Assembly: GCA_000149265.1 (NCBI GenBank)
Contig: CH003047.1
Span: 45,799-109,798, forward strand
Direction: 5' to 3'
Source: Ciona savignyi
Lineage: Eukaryota > Chordata > Ascidiacea > Phlebobranchia > Cionidae
Length of the DNA stretch: 64,000 bases
The notes under the pieces are model-generated. The model ran no database searches. It was not told the origin of the DNA and saw only the letters and a program-made list of their open reading frames with translations. Of the stretch, positions 35,801 to 51,697 are shown piece after piece (positions within the stretch are counted from its first letter, which is position 1; each line of letters opens with the position of its first letter). The translations under genes were made by a program, and so were the position numbers.

Positions 35801-36154
35801 GACCCATAACAATATTTGCCTTTCTCCTGGACAATTCAGGGTCAATTTAACAAAGTTAGTACAAATACAATCATAACATATATACGTTAAAAAGAAAAAA
35901 GGTAAAAGAGACGGCTGCTTTGTTGCCTTAAAAGTCACAGGATGCCAGTATTTTGTTATAACCCCGCTAACAATTGTCGTTTGTTTCGAAAGTGTTCAGC
36001 AGCGGTGCGTCCAATGAAAATTGTAGTAACAGCTGTGTTTGCTTGATTTTACAACTAATGTACAAAAAAGGAGTTTTAGAAATAATTAAAAACAGAATAT
36101 AGTAAGTAAGAGAAACAATGCATTTCTGTAAATTAATACCTTGCCATCATTTGC

Positions 36155-36196
36155 TTTTGCCTGTCACTGGGATAAACCTGAATATCCTATCCTATG
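36155..36196 (+). repeat. SINE tail fragment
   Basis: Only the SINE 3' end is present (CACTGGGATAAACCTGAATA followed by TCCTATCCTATG). It is severely 5' truncated and lies about 350 bp upstream of CEP76. Confidence 0.6.
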
Positions 36197-36548
36197 CTAG
36201 TGCATTATTTTATTGTCAGTGTGTGAATAGTTTTGTAGCAAGTTTATTTTTCCGGTCGTATTATATATTTGTGGTACACGCGAAAACTCATTTTTGTATA
36301 AAATCATTTTGTTTCGAAAATTATGAGCTTAGATTTTTTACATTGTATGATGGTTATCTTTAAAATGCATAATTTCTAGTTAGAATAAAAAAATCTATTG
36401 TTCATAATAATACTCTATCAAACCAAACACATTTTAAAAAGTATATTAGTGATTATTTTAAACTTTCCACTTAACCATAATTATAATCCCATTGCTAATA
36501 GTTTGGTATTAATTTCCATATTTTTGTGGTAGACTACAAGTAAGTAAA

Positions 36549-38531
36549 ATGGCTCTTCCACCTGAGAAGATTATGGAACTTAAGCAAATCATCCATAACC
36601 AAATAAATCAAGCAAATATTCAAAATCAGATTAAAGATATCATTTCACAAAGTATGAGCAAGAACCCCGGACCCAGTAGCGCAAGTATCAACCATGACAT
36701 AACAGAGACACAAATATTGGGTGACTTAAAACGCAGAGGTCTCATTGAAGATATAATGGCAAAAATACAGATTGAATCCCCCGTATATAGTGATGAGTGT
36801 AAACCGGCTACTTATGAACCTTCTGCTGATGAGTTTGTTCAGTCAAAAATAACCCAAAAGGCTGCAGTAAACCCAACAAGACGATATGTTTATTTTCATA
36901 TACTTAAAGGCAAAGCTTTTCTGGAGCATATAAACACTGTTGATGGGTCTATGTTTAAGCTACACTTGCATTTTCGTGGCCAGAGGTTTTCATCAAAACC
37001 TGTTCCTGTAGCATGCGAGCCTGATTTAAACGAAGCATTTCTGCTGGAGTTGCATTCCCAACAGTCTGGCGAGTCTTCCGCAATGATGAATATCGAGAAT
37101 TTACTTTCTATTTGCGATCCAGTTCATATAGTGTTGACAAAACATGATAATGACGGGACATCATCTCTGATTTCTTCACACAGTTTTGAATGGCGGGATA
37201 TCTTAGTTGAAAGATGCGGCCAGATGCGAAAAGCCATTGAACTGATGGGCATTGGTGCTGAATGTAAAGTTCCTGCTGGAATACTTGAAGTAAATATTGA
37301 ACTTGTCCCACCTGTTAAAAATACTTTGCACCCAGATGTTTTAGATGCACAACTACAGCTGGAAAGACAGCGAATTTCAGAGAAAGATCGTTTATTTGTT
37401 GTCTATGCAAAGAAATGGTGGAAAGAATACTTGGAGATAAGATCTGAGCATGAATCGAGACCTGTACGAATATTTTCCCAAGATGAAACTGGTGTAAACA
37501 GATTGGTGTGTTCCTATGTTAACCCTTTGCAAGCAGGTCGATTGATAACCAGTCCGAAATTAGCTGCTCGATTTGTTAGTGCTATTCCATGTGAACGTAA
37601 TACCTTTGTTGGTGCTGATAAAAATGCGTTACATTGGCAAACCATGCATGCCTTTCTGTGTGCTAAGAAGGGCAGTTCTGAAGACCACAGCAATTTGCTT
37701 TGTTGCTTACTTCTTGGGTTTGGTCTTGAAGCATTTGTTTGCTGTGGAAAGAAGACCAACAAAACATTGACCTTCTGGGTCATGACCATCCACTGTGATG
37801 GAAAGGTATATTTCTGGGATTCAACATCTGGCCAAAGGTTCAGACATCACAGAATAGATCAAAATGACCCTCCCGCAATCAAACAATTAATAAATAAGCA
37901 TCATTACCACTCAATTGGTTGTGTGTACAATCACCAACATTTCTATGCTAACATTCAACCAATGAATTTGGTTAATACGACAAAATTCAGTCTTCAAAAC
38001 ACCTCACTTTGGAAAAGTATTCCTGAAGATGCTATAACATCAGTGTCAGGGAATATTTATCCAACTATTTGTAATCCTTTGCCAAAGCTAAAACCACCAT
38101 CTTTAGATCCTATTCTGATAAGCAGTAATTTGGAATCTGCCCTGAAAGGATTGATACTAACCCACCGTAAGCACTTGACACTTTCCACAGAATGGGACAA
38201 CAAATTGAGTTATATTTTAACTTCATCACTTGGAAGTTATGAAATGGAACAACAAACCGGGATCCTCAATACTGGCAATGAAGATTTTCAAGATGCAGTA
38301 AGACGTTGTGTACCTGAAGGCCACACATTCAAGGGATTTCCTGTGCAATTTCTTCACAGAGATGCAAGCAGAATTATTTCTTCGTGCATAAAGAACTCAA
38401 CTTGTTGTGAAATTCTGGAATGCAGAGGAGACAGTGTACGACTAGCTGTTCGAGTTTTGGTGACTATGTTTCCGGAAAATGTCTCAGCAATTTGGGTGAT
38501 GTTTGCATGTACCTACAAATCTGTTTTGTAA
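36549..38531 (+). CDS. CEP76: centrosomal protein of 76 kDa, intronless
   Basis: A single uninterrupted 660-codon frame, almost exactly the vertebrate length. The start MALPPEKIMELKQIIHNQIN matches the family N-terminus. An N-terminal helical region is followed by the C2-like region (RRYVYFHILKGKAFLEHI near residues 115-135) and the transglutaminase-like peptidase-fold region (GSSEDHSNLLCCLLLGFGLE near 375-395, then FWVMTIHCDGKVYFWDSTSG). The conserved C-terminus is GHTFKGFPVQF and ends MFACTYKSVL. By family, CEP76 acts at centrioles and limits reduplication. Unlike its intron-rich neighbours GFM1 and TPI1, and unlike vertebrate CEP76 (many introns), the coding region here has no intron. An AATAAA follows about 140 bp after the stop. 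Splicing in the 5' UTR cannot be excluded. Confidence 0.97.
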   Translation: MALPPEKIMELKQIIHNQINQANIQNQIKDIISQSMSKNPGPSSASINHDITETQILGDLKRRGLIEDIMAKIQIESPVYSDECKPATYEPSADEFVQSKITQKAAVNPTRRYVYFHILKGKAFLEHINTVDGSMFKLHLHFRGQRFSSKPVPVACEPDLNEAFLLELHSQQSGESSAMMNIENLLSICDPVHIVLTKHDNDGTSSLISSHSFEWRDILVERCGQMRKAIELMGIGAECKVPAGILEVNIELVPPVKNTLHPDVLDAQLQLERQRISEKDRLFVVYAKKWWKEYLEIRSEHESRPVRIFSQDETGVNRLVCSYVNPLQAGRLITSPKLAARFVSAIPCERNTFVGADKNALHWQTMHAFLCAKKGSSEDHSNLLCCLLLGFGLEAFVCCGKKTNKTLTFWVMTIHCDGKVYFWDSTSGQRFRHHRIDQNDPPAIKQLINKHHYHSIGCVYNHQHFYANIQPMNLVNTTKFSLQNTSLWKSIPEDAITSVSGNIYPTICNPLPKLKPPSLDPILISSNLESALKGLILTHRKHLTLSTEWDNKLSYILTSSLGSYEMEQQTGILNTGNEDFQDAVRRCVPEGHTFKGFPVQFLHRDASRIISSCIKNSTCCEILECRGDSVRLAVRVLVTMFPENVSAIWVMFACTYKSVL

Positions 38532-38668
38532 TCTATCCGTGTACTTTTTACTGTACTCGTTTGTAAGATTAAATTTAAAAATGCCAAGTGGTATCGTTTA
38601 TAGCTATTATGTACTTTTTTATATATATTAGCCTATTTTTATAATGGAAGTATAAAGATTTATAAAAA

Positions 38669-38674
38669 AATAAA
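38669..38674 (+). promoter_or_regulatory. poly(A) signal of CEP76
   Basis: AATAAA lies 138 bp after the CEP76 stop, in an AT-rich 3' UTR. Confidence 0.7.
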
Positions 38675-38679
38675 CTTAG

Positions 38680-39930
38680 TTTTATAAAAAATCTGTTAAT
38701 TGCTCATTAGTTCATTATCAAAAATCACATCGCTGTTATTATTATCGTATAGAATGAGTTATTGGCCTACCGTCAAGGCATTTCTATGTTTGCACATGGT
38801 CACAAGTGGATTATTTCAGCTAATATCAAGCATTTTCAGAATTTTTTGTAGGTGTATAATCAATGTGTTTTATCCTATAGTTTATATGTTCATAAACAAG
38901 ACTGCTGTTTGAAGCACTGTGAAAAATTCTATCAAGATTTAACTGAACAGCTTTTTACAGGTAAATTTATTGTTTATTTAAAAAAAATTGTCTTACATTG
39001 TCTTGTGTTAGTCTATTTCTATTGCCTAAGTACCAATCAACTCTGCTACTTGAGATATGTGAAAAGGATCGCAAATCATTAATGTTAAAGATAGCTAAAC
39101 CCGGTTGGCATGACCAGTAAGCAATTGGGAAATAATGAACATATCGCAAGTATTTTCACCGCTATCACAGAGTTGTAAAACCTTGGTCTATCATAATTTT
39201 TTTGTCTAAAGGAAGCCACTGTAATATCGGTTCTTAAGTATTTTCATCTTTTACATGCCTTCATCTTATACATGCATCCATCACTTACTGATTAATCTTA
39301 TGCATTTACAAGATCTCCTTAAACATATAGCTTGTACAGGGCCAAAAATCCATCCAATTTTGGGCGAGTAAGAATTCACTCACGTGTAGAACCTCACACG
39401 ATGAACTGGAGTAAATCCATTTGTAGAATAAAATGAAATGCGCCATGTGTGTGAAGCAGGACATGCCATGTCTATAATAAACGGACATACCATGTGTACA
39501 ATAAAAATCGTCACAATGTTAAGGATTTGTTTTTAATTCACCTATATGCCAGTTGAATAGAAAACGGTCGCTGTAAACGTTATTTAGTTTTTTTATTTGT
39601 AAAAGTAAGCACAGCGTGCGTCGCGTGGATTTTTGGCCCTGTTGTATTCCAATGGAGGGTGGGATGACCAATGAAAATGGCTGGTCCTAACATGATGTCA
39701 AAATTCATTGGTCAGAACAATGTAGGTTACATATAGCCTAAGGTTGTGAAAGTGGGTTCGAAATGCTACTGCGATACCCAATACTATATACTACTACGTA
39801 ATTAAACAAGCCTATCGGTACCATAATTGATATATAAAACTACATCAGCACATAAGTATTTAACATACCATATTTATAATTTGGTAACATTCCATTGTTC
39901 AAAGTCTACTTTAAAAGTGAATCATATTAT
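38680..39930. other. intergenic between CEP76 and DCP2, nothing recognised
   Basis: Short frames on both strands have no family resemblance. This should contain the DCP2 promoter. A candidate splice acceptor, cis or trans, (GTTTCAG ending at 39937) lies 30 bp before the DCP2 start codon. Confidence 0.4.
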
Positions 39931-39967
39931 GTTTCAGATTTCTGTGTATTTGATTTACTACAAAGTA

Positions 39968-41994
39968 ATGTTGAAAATAAGTGCAAATGTACTAGATGAT
40001 CTCTGCAGTCGATTTCTCCTTAATATTCCCTCGCAAGAAAGGGAAGATATGGTCAGACTTTGTTTCCAAATCGAACTGGCTCATTGGTTCTACCTGGATT
40101 TTTTCCGGGCGGAGGATAGTCGTTTACCAGACTGCCGAATGAGAGAATTCACAAAACTTATTTTTGAAAATTACCCTTTTCTATTAAATCCAAGCGATGT
40201 GGATGTGGATCAAATATTGGAAAGGTATGACCATTCTAATATTCATATTTTTTGACACAAGGCAATTTAAAAATGGAGTACCTGTAGTTGTGCAAATACC
40301 TAGATTCTTATAATGGTTAACCGACCAAAGAAAAAAATCGGTTAACCGATTTTGAGCCTATTGTTCTCTCTCGCTAGTACTTAGTAATGGGAAGAGCCTG
40401 GAAAAACCTGGCTTGGGAGTTTATCCGTGGTCCTGTATTAAAACTAGGTCAACATACAAAATCCTACCAACTCCAACTCGAGGCCTCGACCACCCTATAA
40501 CATGTATTGTTATTATGCGCTTTTGTAGACGTGAAAAACCAACTCAGTCAGTTAACCATTTATTGATTTCATTGACGGTTAACTGACGTCCATGTCAGTT
40601 AACTTCGCACAGCCCTAGTAGTTATCCCTTCGAATCCGAAGGTAACACCTCCGAAGGTTAATTTTACTCCATTATTTTTATTTCTTTTTCTGCGTAATAC
40701 TGGTGATAGGTATGTCCGATCGTTATTCAATCAGGTTAAAAATTTCATTAATTCTTAATGGCAGGCTAATTTGCCTTGACCTTTAATTTTAAAAACAAAT
40801 GGGACTAAATTCCCAAAATAAATTAAATGCACATATATTAAGAGCGTTTATTTAACCAGGTAACCCAATTGTTTCTTCATGATGAAACATATGACATAAT
40901 GTCAAAAAAAGTTTTAAACATAGTGGTTGCTAACACATGGTTGACACTTTTTAGTAGTAAAAGTGTTTTAACTTAACTGTGCAATTTTACATGAAAATAA
41001 AATAGCTAGCCTATATTTTTTATGAAAACATGCATTTCTTTTTAGTTGGAAGGAATACAAAAGAAGTGTTCCAACTTACGGCGCAATTTTACTGGATAGT
41101 AAATTGGAGCACGTTCTTCTGGTCCAAGGTTACTGGATCAAAGCTAGTTGGGGATTTCCAAAAGGTAAAGTAAACAAAGATGAACAACCAGAAATTTGTG
41201 CTTCAAGAGAGGTGCTTGAAGAAACAGGCTATGATATTTCTAAAAGTATAAAGCCAAATCAGTATGCGGAACATCATTTGAACGAACAGTTAAGTCGTCT
41301 GTATTTTATTCGAGATGTACCATTGGACACGCAATTTAAGCCTAAAACTCGGGGAGAAATCAAGAACCTTCAGTGGTTTTCAGTAAACGATTTGCCAGCA
41401 CATAGAAAAGATCTTACTTCAAAACAGAACTTAAACATGGCTGCAAACTGCTTTTTTATGGTAATTCCTTTTATGAAGCAAATGCGAAAATGGATCGCAA
41501 ACCAAAAGGCTCTTGAATTTGAGAAAGCTGCAAAACCAAAACAAATCCTTCACCCTGGAAGCAAAAGTGAGAGAAAGGGACAAAATGCTGAAAAATTAAG
41601 CTGTAATTCACCACGAGTACTTTACAATGGACCTTCTTCACCCGCCAAGTTGTCTACTCCTACAAGTTTATCAATGGATTGTAAAATTTCGATTGAAAAA
41701 TCGATGGCCGAAGATCAAATAACTTTTTTTAAGCATGGAAATAACAAAGAGTTGGAGCTTATCAACTCAATTCGTTTTATGAATAAAACTCCCGAAAAAG
41801 AGATGAGAAACACACATCTGTCATTTAATCGGGGTCGAGGACAGCGTTTACATTTACAACAAGGTGATGGAGGATTATCTATGGGAAGGGGCAAATTGCT
41901 TTGCAACGATTTTATGATTCCAGCTTGGCAAGACTTTACATTTAACAGAAGCTCCCTTGAGAAGGCTATAAAAAGTTTCCATTATCATAAGTAG
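39968..41994 (+). CDS. DCP2: m7GpppN-mRNA decapping enzyme DCP2
   Basis: Two exons, 39968-40224 and 41046-41994, joined in phase 2, give 401 aa. The N-terminal Dcp2 box A domain is clear (VLDDLCSRFLLNIPS, then CFQIELAHWFYLDFF near residues 36-50). Exon two encodes the Nudix domain: PTYGAILLDSKLEHVLLVQG, then the Nudix box GKVNKDEQPEICASREVLEE (from residue 126), with E141, E144 and E145 as the expected metal-binding glutamates. Box B follows (NMAANCFFMVIPFMKQMRKW). The C-terminal 150 residues are polar and variable, ending in a conserved-type WQDFTFNRSSLEKAI motif. By family, it hydrolyses the 5' cap of mRNA in the cytoplasm and P-bodies. The start was chosen because MLKISANVLDDLC aligns with the family N-terminus; the frame is open further upstream. 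AATAAA at 42340-42345 is a likely poly(A) signal. Confidence 0.96.
40857..40965. repeat. dispersed repeat of unknown type in the DCP2 intron
   Basis: It reads GGTAACCCAATTGTTTCTTC ... AGTGGTTGCTAACACATGGT then TGACACTTTT. The same start and end blocks occur near 8396-8580 and in parts near 490, 1690 and 54966. It is probably an old MITE-like family. Confidence 0.45.
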
Positions 41995-42339
41995 TCTGTT
42001 TACATGGACAACATCACTTGCTTATTGTTGTTTCCACAAACAAGTTTTGGGTTTGTTCTCTATCACAACCCAAAACGATATGGATCGGCCCAAAAATAAG
42101 ATGCTGTTTGGAGAAATTTAGGATTTGTGATAATCCGACAATTAAATGGTCTATAAAGGAAGCATGTTTAATCTCCTGTTTTCTAGCTACATGGACACAG
42201 TCTAAACCTATTCTTTGCCTTGTGTGTTTTTAGTGGTATAACTATTACACCCTATTTTTTTATTCCTTGTTTATATAACTTCTACTAAAGTAGAAATGTA
42301 TCAATAGTAAAATAAGAATTTGCAACCCAGTGTTAAACT

Positions 42340-42345
42340 AATAAA
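42340..42345 (+). promoter_or_regulatory. poly(A) signal of DCP2
   Basis: AATAAA lies 345 bp after the DCP2 stop codon and is the first good signal in the 3' flank. Confidence 0.5.
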
Positions 42346-42654
42346 ATTCTGTGAGGTTTTATATACAACTTAATATGAATAGTTTTTTAAGGCCATGCAA
42401 AAATTTCTGGTTTTACCATTTTGTATTTCTAAGAAACCAAAAATTCGACCAAAACTAATGCAAGAGTGTTGTGCCTTTCATGATTTTATATGACCCTAAA
42501 AGCTGCCCAATTCTGTTATGTATATCTGTCAAGTGTGATATGGAGCAATTTTTGAAAATGTCTTGTCGGATTCACTGTGCTTTTTTAACTCTTACTTGTT
42601 TACCGGATAATTACACAGTATTTCTGATTGAAAAAAGCTTGATTTAAATTGGTA

Positions 42655-42933
42655 TTAGGATAGGGAATTTATGTTTATCCCCGTAAATGGGAAATCGCAG
42701 GGGCCGTTAACACAGCCAATCGTCAGATCACCTCGTGGATTTACCGTCGGGTTACAGGAGCTATTATTGTGTTGTTTATGAATTAGACGTACCTTCAATT
42801 TAGTAAAACCTATTATTCCACTGGTTTCAGACAATGGCCGTTAAAGACACGACCTACTAGCTAGCGACTAATTTAAAACCAACAACCCTTTGGCTGAAAG
42901 GCGACGTTCTAATCCACCAAACTAACTGGTCGA
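42655..42933 (-). repeat. tRNA-derived SINE, minus copy, diverged
   Basis: On the minus strand: TCGACCAGTTAGTTTGGTGG head, TTTAAATTAGTCGCTAGCTA, CGGTAACCCGACGGTAAATC-like body, and tail ATAAATTCCCTATCCTAAT. It lies between DCP2 and ICMT. Confidence 0.85.
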
Positions 42934-43171
42934 TTATTACAGCGGTTGTGTCAAAGAACCAAGTGAAAATAACTACCTCTCAGTGGTCTTCAATCAATAA
43001 AAACTTATTTATGGCTTAATATAAAATATTTTACTTTTTTATGTCTGTAATTTAAACAACTTAAAAATCCTGCGAAAATAATTCGATTCCCCGGAAGGAA
43101 ATGTTCTGCTCAACAGTGACCTCTACTGGTTGTGTTATTAATTAAATTAAATCAACCATAAAATTGCTTCG

Positions 43172-44717
43172 ATGAGACTCGCAACATTCTTTTTTTTAGG
43201 TTTGAGCACTGTTAAAAAAGTAAAAACAGCGATGATAGTGCATGCAAAGATTGCATTATTATCCATAGCGTCGTGTGCGTTATGGAGCTCTGTATATTTT
43301 ATATGGCAAGGCCAGGTGGAGGATATTTGGCTCATATGCAGTCTTATTGGTGCAATAATAATTTCCCATGTCTGGCTTGCTGCTAATGTTGTTAAACAGA
43401 GAATGTTTTCGGTAAGTATTTGGGTCTGAAACAGCTGTTAAAATAGGTTATTATGATTAAAAATCAAGTTCATTTTGTTTTCATTTCACAGCTGTTTACA
43501 GTGTGTGTTAATTACAATGGTGTGTAAAATGGTGGTGGTGTATAAAATGACTCTCATTCCAAAGGGCCCTGTACGGTAGTGTAGGTTATACACATTACAT
43601 TTTATAGTCATATAAAAAGGTTATTTTAATTACTACTAGGTAAAAATAGCTAACAACAAAACTTAAATATAATACTAAAAATAATCGAAGGATTGGTAAA
43701 AAGGCTACAATTTTAGTATAAAAATCATATATTTTATTGTAGGTCTCTAATTATTTACTCCAACAGTACCAATTTAACTTCAGGTTACATGGAGGTCCTA
43801 CTTGCTAACTTCAGTTTTTCTTCTGGGAGTAAGCATTATAAACTTCACTTCTTCAATATATTTGTCATTTGGATTGTATCTTTGTATATTGTCCCTGTTT
43901 CACATGGGGGAGTACTTAACAACCGCTCTGTTTAATCCATCAACTATATCCCTGTCTTCTTTTATATTGAACCATAGCGTCGAGTTTAACATTGCAATGA
44001 TTTTAAGCTTTGTGGAGCATGGAACCTTGCTGTATTTATTCCCAGGTAACGATTATTTAAAGACTTACTTCATTTGTATTTTCCTAGATAATTTTAAACT
44101 CGCGTATTAAAAAAGTGCACTTTATAGCTAGATAAAGAAGCACTGTCACTATTGAATATTGTTTCTTCGTAACTAGGTATAAAGACAACTGTGTGGGTTA
44201 TTTGGACTGGGTTTGTCCTCTGTGTTTCAGGGGATGTATTTCGTAAAATTGCAATGTACACTGCAGGTAAGATTCCTTATGAATGATCTAGAGAACAATC
44301 TGATACATTATATTATTAGGTACAAATTTTACCCATTTGGTACAATACCAAAAGAACGATTCTCATGAACTTGTTATGAATGGATTGTATTCACTTGTCC
44401 GTCACCCTGCATACAGTGGGTGGTTTTGCTGGAGCATTTCTACCCAGGTTAGTTGGTAGTTGGAAGTAACTGTCATGTATCATACAGGTATGTATGCCTT
44501 ACCCTAATTATTTACTATCTGTCAGCTGTTACTGATAAATCCAATATGCTTGGTTGGTTATACTATTGCTACCTGGAAATTCTTTCAAGAAAGAATTTAT
44601 TTTGAAGAGATCACTCTGTTAAACTTTTTTGGGCAACAATATTTGGATTATAAGAAGACAGTACCAAGTGGAATACCCTTCGTTTCGGGGTACAACATTA
44701 ACCAAAGGTTAAATTAA
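43172..44717 (+). CDS. ICMT: protein-S-isoprenylcysteine O-methyltransferase
   Basis: Five exons: 43172-43411, 43784-44045, 44177-44266, 44320-44447, 44526-44717. Borders are GT-AG, phases close, 303 aa (vertebrate 284). It is a multi-span membrane protein. Exon two carries LSLFHMGEYLTTALFNPSTI and SLSSFILNHSVEFNIAM, hallmark ICMT blocks. Exon four has RHPAYSGW (225-232), the cofactor-binding RHPxYxGW motif. Exon five has ERIYFEEITLLNFFGQQYLD and YKKTVPSGIPF, the catalytic C-terminal block. By family, it methylates the C-terminal prenylcysteine of CaaX proteins (Ras, Rho, lamins) at the endoplasmic reticulum using S-adenosylmethionine. The start at 43172 gives RLATFFFLG, which resembles the family N-terminus. 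Met at 43232 is an alternative (283 aa) because a polypyrimidine tract plus AG at 43184-43199 looks like a splice acceptor. Confidence 0.95.
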
Positions 44718-44765
44718 AATGTGCTTTTTCAATTTTTCCACATTTCAAATGGGTGTACAACAATT

Positions 44766-44771
44766 TTTATT
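44766..44771 (-). promoter_or_regulatory. poly(A) signal of TPI1 (minus strand)
   Basis: AATAAA on the minus strand (TTTATT on plus) lies 77 bp after the TPI1 stop. It is on the ICMT side of the ICMT signal, so the two transcripts should overlap. Confidence 0.65.
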
Positions 44772-44798
44772 GGTTTCATGCATTTAGAATTACAGATC

Positions 44799-44804
44799 AA
44801 TAAA
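44799..44804 (+). promoter_or_regulatory. poly(A) signal of ICMT
   Basis: AATAAA lies 82 bp after the ICMT stop, beyond the opposite-strand TPI1 signal. Confidence 0.65.
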
Positions 44805-44847
44805 AAAAATGAACTTTCCAAGAGATTTATGATGCACTATTGGTATG

Positions 44848-49684
<4,837 letters not shown>

Positions 49685-50012
49685 CTTAGATTTTTACACC
49701 CTACAATCAGTAAACCTGCAGCGAAAATAAAATAAAAACTGTATTGTATTGTAAGCCAATCTGGATAATGTAAGCCGACACATAGTATCACGGCATAAAC
49801 GTAACGATATATATATCGCCACAAAACCATCCTAAACTCTCATAGCTGGGCCGTGCGGCCAGATAAACGAAGTTTGGGTGAAAAGCTGTGGACGCAAGGA
49901 ATCTGACGTTATCACTTACGTAGTCGCGAACGATTGTTTAGTGATTACGCTATATATATGAACCAAATATAGTGGTCTCTATATATATTCTGCTTTTACA
50001 TCGACAAGCGTG

Positions 50013-50069
50013 TTGGTGCTCAACACCTATATTGGTGCTCAACACCCCAATTGGTGCTCAACACCTATA
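50013..50069. repeat. three 19-bp tandem units upstream of TPI1
   Basis: TTGGTGCTCAACACC is repeated three times at 19-bp spacing. Each core is nearly self-complementary (GGTG...CACC). It lies 330-390 bp upstream of the TPI1 start codon, where it could be read by a DNA-binding protein or be a simple minisatellite. Confidence 0.85.
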
Positions 50070-50378
50070 AGATAACGACCTTCGTCTCTTGTCAATGCCA
50101 AGGTGTTTATTTCACAGAACAAGGTCACAATATAACCGCTTGAATTAAAACTGGAAGGGCCGAGATTAAATTTATTGCTTATGCATAGATGTCACCAACG
50201 CTTACGAGTTAACGACACTAGCACATTCCTATAAAAGTCCGCTAATTTAGTTTTCGAGGATGTTGAAGGTCTGTGTCTCGCGTCGACTTGTATGCCTTTT
50301 ATTGCTGAAGCTAAGGGTGAACATAACTTACTGCCAAGTAAGCTGTGTAGCCTACAGTTGGCATCAAGAGTAGTTATA

Positions 50379-50433
50379 CCATAGAGTACTAATATATTAG
50401 TACAATGATAGTAAATATATGAGTACTCTATGG
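50379..50433. repeat. foldback element, 12-bp perfect arms
   Basis: CCATAGAGTACT (50379-50390) is repeated inverted at 50422-50433, with a 31-bp AT-rich spacer. The same terminus with one or two changes bounds the 47-bp insert at 52311-52357. Confidence 0.85.
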
Positions 50434-50540
50434 GTATACTAATTTATCAGACCCCGTCTCACCTCTGGACTTTGGACAATCCGTTGATCAACTAGTTATA
50501 GGCGATAATCAGCGGATAAAACTTTATGACTGTATGTGGT

Positions 50541-50827
50541 GGATAGGATAGGATATTCATGTTTATCCCCGTGAATGGGAAAACCAAGGGGGTTTAACAC
50601 ACGAGCAATCTTCCGATCACCTCGCGCCTATCGTCGGGTTACCGGAGCTATTGCAGTGTGTTGTATATAATACATTCGTTCCTTCAATTTGGTAGAACTC
50701 ATTAAGCTGGGTCCATACAATGTCCGTAAAGTACCTTGCCCAAGGACATAGCCGTCTAGTTAGCGCCCAGTTAACCTTTCGATTGAAAGGCGACGCACTT
50801 AACCGTGAGACCAACCGGCCGGACGTC
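50541..50827 (-). repeat. tRNA-derived SINE, full-length minus copy
   Basis: On the minus strand it reads from GACGTCCGGCCGGTTGGTCT through CGCCTTTCAATCGAAAGGTT to ATATCCTATCCTATCC. A short deletion removes the B-box region (GGTTAACTGGGCGCTAACTA). Most of the body is close to consensus. Confidence 0.93.
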
Positions 50828-51123
50828 TGGTGCCCTTCTGAAAGGTTAGTTTGGGTTTACCTCGAATGCAAAGATGGCAATAAGATAAGAAAAAAGTATC
50901 TTGGAAGCCAACATATTAGGCCTACTGGCGAAAATGAATATTGTAGTAAATTGCTCGTTGTAGACCCAGGTAAGCCAGTTACAACACCTGATGCGATTTG
51001 CGATTACCTACACGCTGTCTCCACTCTTAGAAGCGCGCTAATAATTGAGGTTTTCCGCGTAAACGTCCTCGACTTGACTACTGTCGCCTGTGGGTTGTCG
51101 ATGAAAGCTTTAGTAGTTTGATA
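50828..51123 (+). other. unassigned open frame next to a SINE
   Basis: A plus-strand frame open from within the SINE to 51121 encodes a globular-looking, mixed-composition segment outside the SINE (VWVYLECKDGNKIRKKYLGS, then LLVVDPGKPVTTPDAICDYL). It has no Met of its own here and no family I recognise. It could be an exon, a degenerate retroelement or chance; codon composition looks more protein-like than in neighbouring chance frames. Confidence 0.3.
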
Positions 51124-51346
51124 ACATCAATTATATATATTGAGCAATTGAGGCGATTAACTCAGTACAAGTTACTAGTTAAATTATTAGATCGTTCAAC
51201 GGCATAGATTCCAGCTAAACTCTCAGCAATCGTCACATACAAGATGTTTCTTAATGCGATTAACACAATTTATTTAAAATGTTCCTTTTTATTTCAAAAA
51301 AAAACTTATAACACTCACGCAAAATCAAAAATAATTAACCTCAAAA

Positions 51347-51601
51347 GGGTGCCTCTAAATACTACAGGGTCGCTTGGAGCGCTTGAATCACTTAGATTGC
51401 TATGGAAAGTAATTCTAACCCTGTCCCAAACACTAATCTCAATCCAAGAACTAACTTCAACCCTAACCCTAACATTAATATCATGGCTTTTGTAATTACG
51501 AAGTATAGAAAGCGATCCAAGCGATCCAAGCGCTCCAAGCGATTCAAGCCCTCCATGCGATCCAAGCGGTCCAAGCGATGCTGTAGTATTTAGAGGTACC
51601 G
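51347..51601. mobile_element. MITE with 21-bp inverted ends and 9-bp target duplication
   Basis: The ends GGGTGCCTCTAAATACTACAG and its near-exact inverse (51581-51601) pair at 19 of 21 positions. ACCTCAAAA flanks both sides (51338-51346 and 51602-51610). The 255-bp interior has a CCCTAACCCTAAC stretch and a run of about seven GCGATCCAA/GCGCTCCAA 9-mers, with no coding sequence. A 9-bp duplication is typical of Mutator-like (MULE) elements. Related copy at 85-238. Confidence 0.85.
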
Positions 51602-51697
51602 ACCTCAAAACACCTCTTTAAATCTCCAAACAATTTCCAGTGTCGGTGCACCAAGCCATCGCATTACAGTATACATCCACTTGCAAATATATACCTA

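Noticed and set aside
35597..35938. 113-codon minus-strand frame
   Set aside because: It runs across a repeat unit and resembles part of the frame at 3402-3480 only because both contain the same repeat.
51466..51478. CCCTAACCCTAAC as an interstitial telomere
   Set aside because: It is very short and lies inside a MITE whose second copy carries a similar stretch, so it is part of the element, not a telomere relic.
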